Under the pieces are notes generated by a model. That model saw only the letters and a list, made by a program, of their open reading frames with translations. It was not told the origin of the DNA and did not search any database. Shown piece after piece: positions 1 through 9,722 of a DNA stretch of 64,000 nt (positions are counted from its first letter, which is position 1; each line of letters starts with the position of its first letter). Made by a program: the position numbers and the translations under genes. This stretch comes from Nannochloris sp. 'desiccata' (taxonomy: Eukaryota > Chlorophyta > Trebouxiophyceae > Chlorellales > Chlorellaceae), in NCBI GenBank assembly GCA_019044685.2, contig JAGTXX020000001.1, positions 868,001-932,000 on the forward strand, read 5' to 3'.

Positions 1-181
1 CATATTTTTATCATACTTTATTGCTCCCGTTTTTGTATTCCTTTTTCACAAATATATATTTAGCACGCTATCTTTAGAACCTCTGACGTTGTTAGATACG
101 CTGTACCAAGATGTAATTTTACAACCATAGATTCATTACCGACAAGTACACATTCCTTCCAATCAGCCTAATATTCACTCT

Positions 182-646
182 CTACAATAACCCATACGAT
201 CCATCTCCCGTTTCCCCTTCTGATCTAGATACAAAGAATAGGAGCGCACCACCCAGAATAGACGCTACTTGGACAACACTAGCAATTCCTATACCACTTG
301 CCCCTGCTGTGAGCATGGTGACTGTAGCTCCTCCGATTGCGGCAGCGCACACTAGATACGCTACGAGCAACCATGTACGGGATCTGCAGTAAACGCCTTC
401 ATCATTCCATGGATCCACAGAGCTGATTTCATCTAAACGAACTGAATTAATTAGTATCAGTGCGACAGTTGCCGCCAAACCCGGGAGATATTTAGTAAAA
501 CCAATCTTAGTATCGGCAGGAGCGGTGACAATAGCGTCAATGAAGAAGAACCAGCCTAGCCCAAACGCTGCTCCAGCAATGCCTGTGCCATATTTTTTTC
601 CGTGATTATCGTAGAATTCTTTTATTGTGGCTATTGGGTCTGACAT
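182..646 (-). CDS. TMEM50/UPF0220 (Vps68-like) four-helix membrane protein
   Basis: This 154-residue single-exon protein belongs by its overall pattern to the UPF0220/TMEM50 family, whose yeast member Vps68 works in endosomal and vacuolar sorting. It has four hydrophobic segments at about residues 20-38, 50-66, 92-112 and 122-140. Between helices 2 and 3 there is a polar stretch ending in DPWNDEG, and the tail is short and acidic. The length matches the family, and the ATG is the first in frame. The CUE-domain gene starts 283 bases away on the other strand, so the gap is probably a shared divergent promoter. The family call is from memory of its pattern. The cargo and the membrane cannot be read from the sequence. 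Confidence 0.75.
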   Translation of the reverse strand: MSDPIATIKEFYDNHGKKYGTGIAGAAFGLGWFFFIDAIVTAPADTKIGFTKYLPGLAATVALILINSVRLDEISSVDPWNDEGVYCRSRTWLLVAYLVCAAAIGGATVTMLTAGASGIGIASVVQVASILGGALLFFVSRSEGETGDGSYGLL

Positions 647-929
647 TTTCAGATCAATAATCTTGGTATTTCAATGACACCTATCACGTTGTCCCAGTCG
701 CTATTTAAAGTTATCTAGTGGTTCATTGCAATATTATCTTTTCAGTATTTAAGAATGGGCCTTGATCAAGTGGCAAAGGGCTTTTCAGCTTTTCGTTCCA
801 ATTTCAAGCGTTTGAAAATTCATTTTTTCTCACCCGCAACTCACTTGGGGCATTTCTATCATATCAACAAAACTATGAGATCCCAATGATGCTGGCTGAA
901 GACTGCACAGAGTCTTTATAGAAACTATA

Positions 930-1990
930 ATGTCGTTGCAAATACATTTGAAGAAATTGCTAGGAACAGAGCTCGATGTTGAGGTCTATGACTACATCGA
1001 GGGAGTTATTCGTGAATATGAAGGCTCTAGCTTATCATTAGAAGATGTTAGGTAAATGGAACACGTATTTTAATGCTATAAAATGAAACTGATCTTCTAA
1101 TGTTTTGCGAAATGATCTGAGCTATGTAAACCCATTAATTAACACCAGAGTCGTTTGATTAATGTAGGGATACACTCTGTGGCTTTAGTGACATATTTTC
1201 TCAGCTTTCTGAGCATGAACAAGACGCTGCTGTAGTTTCTCTTCTGCATCTCCGTGATGACAAACCCGACTTGGCTGCAGCTGAAGCACCCTCTTTAGAT
1301 ATTGAACCGGCAGATAATTCTGATTACGCGCATAGGGTACAGCCTTCAATCAGTACGCGTAAATCCAACCCCATGGAAGCGCCAAATAGTGAGGAACAAC
1401 TACCGCTACCACCCCTGGCAGCAGCTGCTGCCGACGCCAACCAATGTAGAGAAGAAGTAACTATGCTGGCATCTCTTTGTCCGATCTCAGTGCCAGAAGA
1501 CTACCTAGCTGACGTTTTTATCAATAAATCGAATAGAGATCTACAGACAGCAGCAAATAGGATACTAGAACAAAGTCCAGAGGTACTACAAGCAGAGGTC
1601 ATCGCTTGGGAGGCAGAGGCAGGAGCGAATGGTGATCGAGGGCCTAGTGGAACTAATATCACCGATAGTAACGGTGGAAATACGCGTGCCATGACTGGTA
1701 GTTCTCCTCTAAAACCTGATGAAGAGTTGAGGCGAAGTATCGTTGCAAGATTCCACTTAGAAGCCATACCACCTAGTGGCGGAGGGAAAGGCGGTGGGAA
1801 GGCAAATAAGCTAGCAGCCTGGGGGGCACAGCATAATACTGGTAATGTTGCACATAAGTTGAGGTATCGAGATGGAGTCGTTGTTGCTACTAAAGGAGAG
1901 AAATTTATAGTCGAAAAAGAACCTGAATGGGATGGCGGGAGCCGAGGAAAGGTTAAATCCAAAGGAAAACGCGGCGTTGGTTGGCAATAA
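930..1990 (+). CDS. CUE-domain protein, CUEDC2-like
   Basis: Two exons, 930-1051 and 1168-1990, with a GT-AG intron that preserves phase, give 314 residues. The first exon encodes a short helical N-terminus (MSLQIHLKKLLG...) resembling the start of CUEDC2 and CCDC43 proteins. Residues about 120-160 form a CUE domain (EEVTMLASLCP through AANRILEQ), a three-helix ubiquitin-binding fold. The C-terminus is basic and glycine/lysine-rich (GGGKGGGKANK, ending KGKRGVGWQ). Human CUEDC2 acts as a ubiquitin-binding adaptor; the role in algae is unknown. The ATG at 930 was chosen because its exon splices in frame onto the long downstream reading frame. Confidence 0.7.
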
Positions 1991-2449
1991 TTGTAGTTTA
2001 TGACCCAAGTTATTTCTACTTTAGCATGCTTTCTCTCTATCTTTATCTATACCATGATACTTGGTGATGTATTTTATTAAACATTTGAACAAAACAGAAA
2101 CCAAAAAAGAATGATGCCGAAAAAAAATTAATTATCGTATTGATTGATTCAATGTTATCAGATATTTAGCAAAACAAAAAAAGACCATCATATAAGATTC
2201 ATTTTTCAAGAAAGAATTGTGAAGCACTTTATATTCGTATTTTCATATAAATGTTGAAAATAAATGGAAAGTGGCATCGTCCGACGATTGCGCTATATAT
2301 TCTACTTTTATATTTCCCATGAGAATATGTGGGACTGTCTCCAATCGATGTCTATATACTAAAACTATCAAACTAAATTCCATTTCACAATTTCATTATT
2401 CCCCACAATTGTATGGTGCCTCCCATTTCCGGGCTCTCTACCCGCTTAC

Positions 2450-4306
2450 TTATTTCCCGCTGCTTGGCCCAGCCAAAGTAGAAGAACTCAGAAGAACAGG
2501 CCTCACTACAATTTCACTCACATCTGCATGAGGAGGTGCACTTAGGCAGAACGCGACTGCTGCTACCACATCATCCACTGCAAGCGTCCCACTAGAAGAA
2601 ACGGCAGCAGCAGCAGCAGAAGAAGGTGTTCCCGTTGCTGCAGCAATGGCGCCAGCAGCCACACAGCTAACACGGACACTCACTCCTGCTGCAGCTACTT
2701 CAGCACGCAGCTCTTCGGCCATTGCTTTTGCTGCTGCGGCAGCTACTACTTGCATACCTTTGCTACTATTCAAAGTATGGCTGCTAACCTCTCCACCACC
2801 GGCAGCCCTAGCATTTGACGTAGGTAGACAGCAAGTAACGTTTACTATATGTCCAAATTCCCCTCGTTTCTTCATCTCAGCAATTACTTCTCTACTCACT
2901 AACGCGGTACCCAGTACTCCAGCCGAGATGGATTCTACCCAGGCAGAAGACGAGCCAGTTAATAAAGAGAAATCATTATCGCTATTGTTACGACTATCCC
3001 CTGCTTTCCTCCCAGCCCCTACAGCGTTGACCAATACATCAATCCCTGCTCCGGGCCATCTGCGTGCTACTATACGTGGCAAAGCACTCACCTCTGCTTC
3101 TTTAGTAAGATCACAAACTACAGGAAGGAAGTCGGAAAGTGACACACCAGCTGCTGAAGCAGCTTCCTGTAGCTCTTCCAACTGCACTTTACGACGTGAT
3201 ATTGCCACAACTTTAACACCAGAAGATGCAAGAGCTAATGCAATCCCCCAGCCTACAGCGCCACTAGCTCCAGTCACCAGCGCCACCTTCCCTCTCCACC
3301 GAGCGAGGCCGATATTTAAAATGGCCCCTGCACTGGGAGGATATTCCAGGGCTACAGGGCTTCCGGTATCTCCCAACCATCCACGCAATGAAACAGTCGC
3401 AGAAGGGGGTTCTTTTAAAGACGCATGGGAGCCACCAGTGCTCAAAATAGAAGTATCAGCATTATTGTTGGGGGGACCTGTTTCACCCCTCAAGGCTCTG
3501 GAGGCCGTCGTCTGCAAATCTACTAAACATGCGTCTACATCATGGTTGATCAAAATATGATCATAGAGACCATTTTCTTCCAAAGAGGCCATTTCATTAT
3601 GTGCGTTTCTCAGTCTTGTAGTTATCTGCTCTTCACTTTCCGTGCCACGGCCACGAAGACGCCGCTCCAATTCATCCAAAGAAGGTGGGGCAATAAAGAC
3701 GAAAATAGCAGGCAAGCCAGATTCACGGACTTGACGTGCACCTTGAACATCGATATCTAATATACAGCATTTACCGGACTCGGCTACATCTTGAACTGCC
3801 TTGATTGACGTGCCGTAAATGTTGTCATGGACGTAGGCGTACTCTAAGAATTTGCCCTCAGCAATCTCTTTTTCGAAGGTTTCTTTATCGGTGAAGTGAT
3901 AATGAATGCCGTTCTGTAAGTAGTGGTAGAGGGGAGGAGAGGGGGAGGGGAGGATAATTAGTTTTATAATTGTTTGAAGTGACGACGGTGACAAGATAGA
4001 CATTGTTAAGGTTGAAATTACAAGAGGTAGGTGCAACCTATGCTTAGTTCTTTTAGCTTTACTTTACATAAAACACTCTATGTGATATTAAAGAACGCTT
4101 ACCTGCTCCCCTTCGCGCGGTTTGCGCGTAGTATGGCTACACGAAAATCCATACTTGTCATTTCCTTCCTTGAGTTTGTTGATCATTGTGCCTTTCCCTA
4201 CTCCAGAAGGTCCTACGATGACAAGGGCACTAGGGCGATCTGATGCCCTGGGGGTAGCCTCAGTTTCTTGAGGCGGCGCCTCATTGGCACTAATTGTGTT
4301 CCCCAT
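2450..4306 (-). CDS. Guanylate kinase fused to a degenerate short-chain dehydrogenase
   Basis: Exons 4103-4306 and 2450-3913 join in phase 0 to give 555 residues. The N-terminal half is a guanylate kinase (ATP + GMP to ADP + GDP). It has a P-loop at residues 32-39 (GPSGVGKG), the GMP-binding [11 protein letters not shown] segment, then NGIHYHF across the splice and [10 protein letters not shown]. After a Ser/Pro-rich linker (about 205-270) comes a Rossmann short-chain dehydrogenase (about 275-540) with TGASGAVG and a modified NAVG motif. No stop or credible splice site separates the halves. The dehydrogenase lacks the catalytic Tyr: YxxxK reads Leu449-NSS-Lys453, and the usual Ser region reads NVTCC. 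The kinase half looks active; the other half probably binds a nucleotide or is regulatory. Confidence 0.85.
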
Positions 4307-4662
4307 GGGAGTGTATTTTGGATTAGCACTTTATGCTGATCTGCCTACAGGAGGCCCGCACGAAGCAAAGGACGGAATTGAATAACCTTTCTGATGTACA
4401 ATAACCCTGATTTATATGCCTCAAGCACTCCTGAGCATGCGAAGCACCTCAACTGCATGATACTATATGATTTGTCCTGATGGGTCATAGCACGCCGCTG
4501 TCGCAACAAGCCAACTGCCATTGCTGTTCTTCTCCAATGCATTACACCAACAACGCTCACACATTCTAAACAGTAATAGTAAGAGTTCTTTTATGCTATT
4601 GCAACGTTATTCATTTATTCATCTCTTTACTTCATTTATTAATACTAAAGCCACAATTTTCT
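4307..4662. other. Spacer between guanylate kinase fusion and CRAL-TRIO gene
   Basis: About 350 bases upstream of the guanylate kinase fusion and downstream of the CRAL-TRIO gene, which is on the same strand. It should hold the promoter of the first and the 3' end of the second. I see no gene, repeat or recognisable motif. Confidence 0.4.
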
Positions 4663-5694
4663 CTAAGCGCCCACCTCCAGTACTGCTGCCGGGATGTCTT
4701 TGTCCTCGATAATGACCTTTTCTACCTCTTCCCTGCTACCATGCATACGCCTAACAGCCACTTCTACAGCTACTTCTTCACAAACTCCTCCATATACCTC
4801 TGGCACAATGCTTTTATCAACTACGTTCAAAAAAGGCTCTAGCCCTTGAATAAATGCTACTTTCTTACGAGTGTGAGGATCTACAAAGGGGCTGACTATC
4901 TTCCATAGAAGGTCAAATATAGTTGGGGCATCGTACATGAATATTTTGTGGATGCGCTCTGGAAACTCCCGCTCAAGTATCGAAAAACAGCTGGAAAGAG
5001 CGTGCCGGTCCATGTTGGCCCACTTAGCGCCTTGTAAATCAAATAAAGCCAATAATTTACCATCTCCTACTGGTGCTGTGTCACACAGTCTGCTTGCTGC
5101 TTCAAGACAGAATGTAACAAAGGTTTCGCAACCGGTTGTTGTTGTTGCGAAATGGCGAGCGACACGAATGATGAGGAGGGGGCGACCATCAGGGCCTTTT
5201 GGTTGGAGGAGGACCTTGTGTTGATTAATCTGATCCAGCACGCTAGTCTGCAAAAGCACATTGGGGATTAAAGAAGAGAGTGTTTTACTGCCAAGGTTGC
5301 TCGAGGGCGGTAGGACGCCTCTGGGAGGTGTGGAAATGATTAAAAGCCTATTATAATTCACGAATAATTAATACATTTGGCCTTAAGTGGTTCACAGACA
5401 GATTATATACAATAACCATACCTCCGGAATGCCTCCCTTAGGGACGTTCTGCTGTCTCCAAGCAGCATGTTTTTCTAGTCGTAGCAACGTTCGCTCCACA
5501 TCGAATTTATCAGCGACTAGAAACCGCTTTAACACAGATTGCACGTGAGCTTCGTCTTCTGGTCGACTAATAGCATCTGTATTAATAAGCGCCTGCTTCA
5601 ATTTGGGGCTAAGCTGCTCATTTAATTGAGCAAGGACAAGGTTTGGATCTTCGTGTTCATGTTCATGGCCTTTGGAACCAAAGCCCAGGGTCAT
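4663..5694 (-). CDS. CRAL-TRIO (Sec14-like) lipid-binding protein
   Basis: Exons 5422-5694 and 4663-5247 join in phase 0 to give 285 residues. The acceptor is a good pyrimidine-rich TTTGCAG. Residues 40-90 are a CRAL-TRIO N-terminal helical region (VLKRFLVADKFDVERTLLRLEKHAAWR). The lipid-binding Sec14 domain follows from about 92 to 270 (DGRPLLIIRVARHF, LLALFDLQGAKWANMD, FPERIHKIFMYDAP, FDLLWKIVSPFVDPHTRKKV). Family members exchange phosphatidylinositol and other lipids at cytosolic membrane faces. There is no membrane segment and no GOLD domain, so this is the short single-domain form. The ligand is unknown. The N-terminus carries an HEHEHED run. Confidence 0.8.
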
Positions 5695-6525
5695 TATGAG
5701 TTTTACATAAATTAATTATAACGTAGCGCAAAATTGGGATGGTGAGCGAGGTAAGAATTGCAGCTATCTTGAAGGATTCGATACTTCAAAACAATTTGTA
5801 TTTCTTTCTCCTTCCGAAGTTTCTTCTTTCTCCTTGAAGGACAGTCCTTGATCACAGCCACCCAACTCTCTCTCTCTCTCTCTTTACAGCCTTTAATATA
5901 TAAATATATTCTGCTGCCAATGACAACAGTTTAACAGATAATAAAGGACACAGCCTGAACCAAAGAAACAAAGAACAAATCAAGAAATATCAATTCAATA
6001 TAGTTACCATCCACCGCCGCATCAAAGAAAACCGAACGTCTTGGTCCACCAAGGATCACCCGGCGGGTCAGGTGATCCAAAGCTTCATCTCAACGTGACT
6101 CAATCCAAAAGATCCTTCCTGCTCTGGACGCAGGCGCCTCGTTCGCTTAATCACAACGGTTCCTTTTGCCTGCCCGGAGACGTCTGGTTGGCCGACACCA
6201 GGCGAGCAATAGGAGTCAGAGTCGTCTACCAGGTTGAACCGGACGTAAGTCCATAGTAAGGGTACATGTATGGGGCATAACCCTAGTCGTGAAGGCTCCT
6301 TGATTTGGGCTGCACGGCACCCACATATTCTTCATATTTCCATCAATGATTTTTTTTTGCCACTTCGATCCTGGATTCCAAAAAATCATCCAGCAAACAC
6401 GTTTGCTGGCTGCTGCTTGAATTATGACCATCATTATCGGTAAAACAACACAGCCACCCAACGTGAAGCTAAAACCCTCCTACTTGCTGCTTTTAGCCAT
6501 AAAAAATAATTTGGTTATTTTTGAA
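5695..6525. other. Divergent promoter with a GC-rich structured block
   Basis: 831 bases separate the CRAL-TRIO gene (minus) from the peroxiredoxin gene (plus). A CT microsatellite lies near 5868-5884. A clearly more GC-rich block runs from about 6020 to 6260. It has two hairpins (6053-6078 and 6184-6201), an open frame from ATG 6041, and a strong splice donor GTAAGT at 6245. It may be a 5' untranslated or alternative first exon of the peroxiredoxin gene, or a non-coding RNA. Confidence 0.4.
6053..6078. repeat. Perfect 8-bp inverted repeat (hairpin)
   Basis: GGATCACC at 6053-6060 and its exact complement GGTGATCC at 6071-6078 flank a 10-base GC-rich loop. It sits inside the GC-rich block upstream of the peroxiredoxin gene. 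Confidence 0.6.
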
Positions 6526-7110
6526 ATGGTTGCCAAGGTAGGAAGTAACGATCGAGGGCTGATATAGCCACCATGAAAAGCCTGATCTTGAGAGTGATCA
6601 AAATCCACAACCTCATTTTATTTATTGTAGGTCGGTGATTCCTTACCCAGCATCGAGCTCGACGAGCTTGTTGGAGGTGAGATCAAAAAAGTAACCTTGC
6701 CTGATCTCTTCAAGGGCAAGCGTGGGATCCTTTTTGGAGTTCCTGGTGCCTTCACACCAGGATGCTCTAAGACCCACTTGCCTGGCTACATTGCCGACTA
6801 CGATACACTCAAGGAAGCTGGTGCGGAGATCGTGGTATGTGTCTCTGTCAACGATGCCTTCACGATGGGTGCTTGGGGAGACGCTCACGGTGCTGATGGT
6901 AAAGTCAGAATGCTGGCAGATCCTCGAGCGGAACTGGCCACTGCTTTGGGTTTTGAATTTGATGCTGTTGGTGTCCTTGGTAATGTCCGTTGTCGTAGAT
7001 TCAGTGCCGTTGTTGAAGATGGAGTGCTGAAAAGCGTTAATTTGGAGGAAGGAGGAGGTATGACGTGCTCTTTATCCAACCAAATTCTCGATCAATTGAA
7101 ACAACAGTGA
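6526..7110 (+). CDS. Type II (Prx5-like) peroxiredoxin
   Basis: A 12-base first exon (6526-6537, MVAK) splices in phase 0 to 6631-7110, giving 163 residues, the usual length of cytosolic plant-type PrxII. The enzyme reduces hydrogen and alkyl peroxides with electrons from thioredoxin or glutaredoxin. The active-site motif is PGAFTPGCS with peroxidatic Cys49. Cys74, in the strand EIVVCVSV, fits the family's resolving cysteine. The start MVAKVGDSLPS is typical of the family. With this start there is no transit peptide, so cytosol is inferred. An upstream open exon (6041-6244) with a phase-0 donor could add an N-terminal extension. Confidence 0.92.
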
Positions 7111-7453
7111 GCTAGCTAGAAGTAAAAGAAATATATCAGTTGTTGTTTTCTCTTCTACTTTTTCCTCTTTGTTTTTCCTATAGACATCATGTTGCGCTCT
7201 TTGAAACCTTAGAATCTCTGTAATAAAAAGGCACTACGTTCCCTCTTCAGGTATGACGGCACATACAACAAAAATAATGAAGAACCGATGTTTGATGTGA
7301 TGAGACGGCACTGGGGATACTAAAAAATCAATTAATTACAAGAATATTTGTTTAGTAAATTTATTAAGTAAGTAGATGCACAAAAGAATCAATTCCAACA
7401 AAAATATCAGCTAAGATATAAATAATACTTCAGATTTGTTCGTCTTGTTATAT
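7111..7453. other. Convergent 3' spacer
   Basis: AT-rich spacer between the tail-to-tail peroxiredoxin and carotenoid dioxygenase genes. TGTAATAAA-like sequence at about 7219 may be a poly(A) signal for the peroxiredoxin transcript. Nothing else is recognisable. Confidence 0.4.
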
Positions 7454-9340
7454 TCATTCATATTTAGAAGCTCCATTCCGAATATCATAAATTTTAGCAG
7501 GGTACTCTTCACCTGTAGACAGCACTGGACCCATATACTCTCCATTCCAAGATCCATGCAACCCAGCAGGCAGGAAGAAAGGCAATTTGACTTTTCCCGT
7601 CACAGTCATTTCTTTAGCGTCCAGAATAACCAGCTCTGTTGATTTTGCTGCAGAGTTAAAGACTAAGACAAGAACCCAGCCGTCATCTTCACTAGAGCCA
7701 TTAGGATTGGGCACAAAAATAGGCTCTTGTGCCCATCTCCCTGGGCCCGGGTTGTACACTTTTTGAACCGTAGCTGTAGTGGCGGTACTATCGGCAGTAC
7801 CATTTTTGCCTCCCAGTGGTTTCGTAACACCCGCTTCTGGGCTTAATGTTACTTTAGACACTACTTGAGGCGCACCCCATTTGTTTTTATCATCCATCCG
7901 AGCTCCAACTAAATACGCATGAGTATGAGCTTTTCCCGCCACAGCAGGCGCCACACAAGGGAACTCACATGCTCTATCCATCAATGTATGCTGCTCTACT
8001 TTCCCATCCCATGGTGTGACGACAAGACGAGTCAGCGTTCCACGACCGACGTTATCAGAGTAGTACCCAGCCCCAATTTCTAAATTGGCACTAAAATCCA
8101 TTCCATCCAACAGAGCTACAGTATCGACCACAATCTTGCCATCTGGGGATTCAAAGGCATTCACATGATGAAAGGAAAAAAATGGCGTCGAGGTTGTATA
8201 CACACGAGGGGCAGTAGCAACGGAAGGGGCACCAGGTGCAACTGTCCCTGGTCGAGGGATCACATGAATCTTTGTTGATCTTGCAGTGTCATATTTCAGG
8301 CATTCTGCAATACAGGCTTTACCAAACATATATTTGGTGACTAGTTTACCTAAATCAAGTCTGACTGGGTTCTCTAAAAAGATATAATGCTTTTCTGTGA
8401 TGGCAAAGTCGTGTAAGAAGGCAAACGCTGCATCGGGAAATTCTGCAGTTGTTTTGTGAAGTCGTTTGCCCTCTTCGTTGAATTCCCAAACAGTTATCTT
8501 ATTACTTGTGCCAGATTCTGCGGAATTAAACCCAATCAAGCGACGAGATCCATCTTTATCATCGGTTAAAATTCGATAATGAGCGGCAAAATAATCACCA
8601 TCGATTTCACCATCACAATCAGTACGCCCTACAGTTTTCAAATCTGGTGCAGCCAATTGATAAGGTAAATCACGTTCATAGAGTGCTAAGATACGCCCAG
8701 CCCAAGCCACGATACCAGTATTCGCTACTTTCTTAATAGACAGATCAAAGGGGTTGTAGAAGCCATCTCCGGACGGGTTACCCACAGAGAAGGCGCCCCT
8801 AAAAAGCATTTTACCAGCTTCTTGCTCGGCCACGTAGTCTGCTGTACGTACAAACCTGTTGGAAACGAACGGAGCTTGGCCGTTACCCGGAAAGGCAAAC
8901 AATGCAGCCATGCCATCACCATCAAATGGTTGGGGGATCTTTTTGCCGCCAATTTCATACAGCGCTGGCCCGTTTCGAAGTAAAGTGCCTCGTAATTCTT
9001 TAGGGATGGTGCCTTCTACGCTGCTATCGTCAAGAAACATGGCGTGTTCGCAGTATTGGGAGGTGTAGGCTTTGACAAACTCGTCCCAGTCTTGTTGAGT
9101 GAAGCGGTCTTTGGCAGAAGCGGTAGCGGTGGTTGGAGCATCAATGCTGGAAACTGCGGCTATGATGGATGTCTGACGAGTAAGTGTCTTGTTTATTATG
9201 GATGAGGAGAGCATTGGCTTGGATCTACTTGTCTTTGTGCCAGAAATATGCAACTTGTGCATCGACAATTTGCTGCCTTCAGCCCCTAATTTGCTCGTAA
9301 CCAAGCTGCATTGCATGGTATAAGACATTGATCCCACCAT
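7454..9340 (-). CDS. Carotenoid cleavage dioxygenase, probably plastidial
   Basis: This single-exon 628-residue protein belongs to the RPE65/CCD family of non-haem iron dioxygenases, which cut carotenoids or apocarotenoids at a double bond. The four iron-binding histidines are visible: FAAHYRI (about 253), FLHDFAI (about 309), FFSFHHVNAFE (about 391) and GLHGSW (about 594). RGTLLRNGPALYEIGG and the FDGDGM region mark the N-terminal blade of the beta-propeller. The first 75 or so residues are rich in Ser/Thr and basic residues and poor in acids, like a chloroplast transit peptide. The subtype (CCD1, CCD4, CCD7/8 or NCED) and the cleavage position cannot be assigned by eye. Confidence 0.92.
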   Translation of the reverse strand: MVGSMSYTMQCSLVTSKLGAEGSKLSMHKLHISGTKTSRSKPMLSSSIINKTLTRQTSIIAAVSSIDAPTTATASAKDRFTQQDWDEFVKAYTSQYCEHAMFLDDSSVEGTIPKELRGTLLRNGPALYEIGGKKIPQPFDGDGMAALFAFPGNGQAPFVSNRFVRTADYVAEQEAGKMLFRGAFSVGNPSGDGFYNPFDLSIKKVANTGIVAWAGRILALYERDLPYQLAAPDLKTVGRTDCDGEIDGDYFAAHYRILTDDKDGSRRLIGFNSAESGTSNKITVWEFNEEGKRLHKTTAEFPDAAFAFLHDFAITEKHYIFLENPVRLDLGKLVTKYMFGKACIAECLKYDTARSTKIHVIPRPGTVAPGAPSVATAPRVYTTSTPFFSFHHVNAFESPDGKIVVDTVALLDGMDFSANLEIGAGYYSDNVGRGTLTRLVVTPWDGKVEQHTLMDRACEFPCVAPAVAGKAHTHAYLVGARMDDKNKWGAPQVVSKVTLSPEAGVTKPLGGKNGTADSTATTATVQKVYNPGPGRWAQEPIFVPNPNGSSEDDGWVLVLVFNSAAKSTELVILDAKEMTVTGKVKLPFFLPAGLHGSWNGEYMGPVLSTGEEYPAKIYDIRNGASKYE

Positions 9341-9722
9341 TTTAATTGTGATAGTGCTTTCAACAGTGTTTTATGTAGCCCTAATTCTGAACAAAAGTAT
9401 TATGGATTAGATAGATCAATAGCAAAATGTGCTTCAGTTGCGACTCTTCTTCGCTAATACTCGCTGGTTTTACAGTAAAAAATTAGTAACAAAACAAAAA
9501 CTGTGGTTGAAACGTGATAGGAAGCTCGGCTTGTCGCCTGGGTATGTGGCTCTCAGCAGTCCCCAGAGCGCTGACTGACCACGTCAGAACTGCCTCCAAC
9601 AGCAGTGCTCTCATTGGTCGAATTTCAACATAATCAGAGGAACATAAAATCCACTCTAGTTGTTTACAAATTGCATTCTATAAGTGCAGTGAGCAACACA
9701 TATCCTTGGCCTTTTGAGTGTT
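9341..9722. promoter_or_regulatory. Promoter region of the carotenoid dioxygenase gene
   Basis: This spacer lies between two minus-strand genes and carries the dioxygenase promoter and the PEX2 3' end. The part at 9520-9610 is GC-richer, with CTGACTGACCACGTCAG-like symmetry near 9571-9587. No known motif can be named with confidence. Confidence 0.35.

Noticed and set aside
1501..2008. Minus-strand open frames opposite the CUE-domain gene
   Set aside because: They mirror a coding exon that has a recognised domain and shows no independent features.
2646..3560. 304-codon plus-strand frame opposite the guanylate kinase fusion
   Set aside because: Its Ala/Thr/Ser/Pro-rich translation is the shadow of the Ala/Gly-rich dehydrogenase half on the other strand.
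6041..6256. Independent small protein gene
   Set aside because: No recognisable domain, and the frame ends soon after a strong splice donor; better viewed as an exon or untranslated part of the peroxiredoxin gene.
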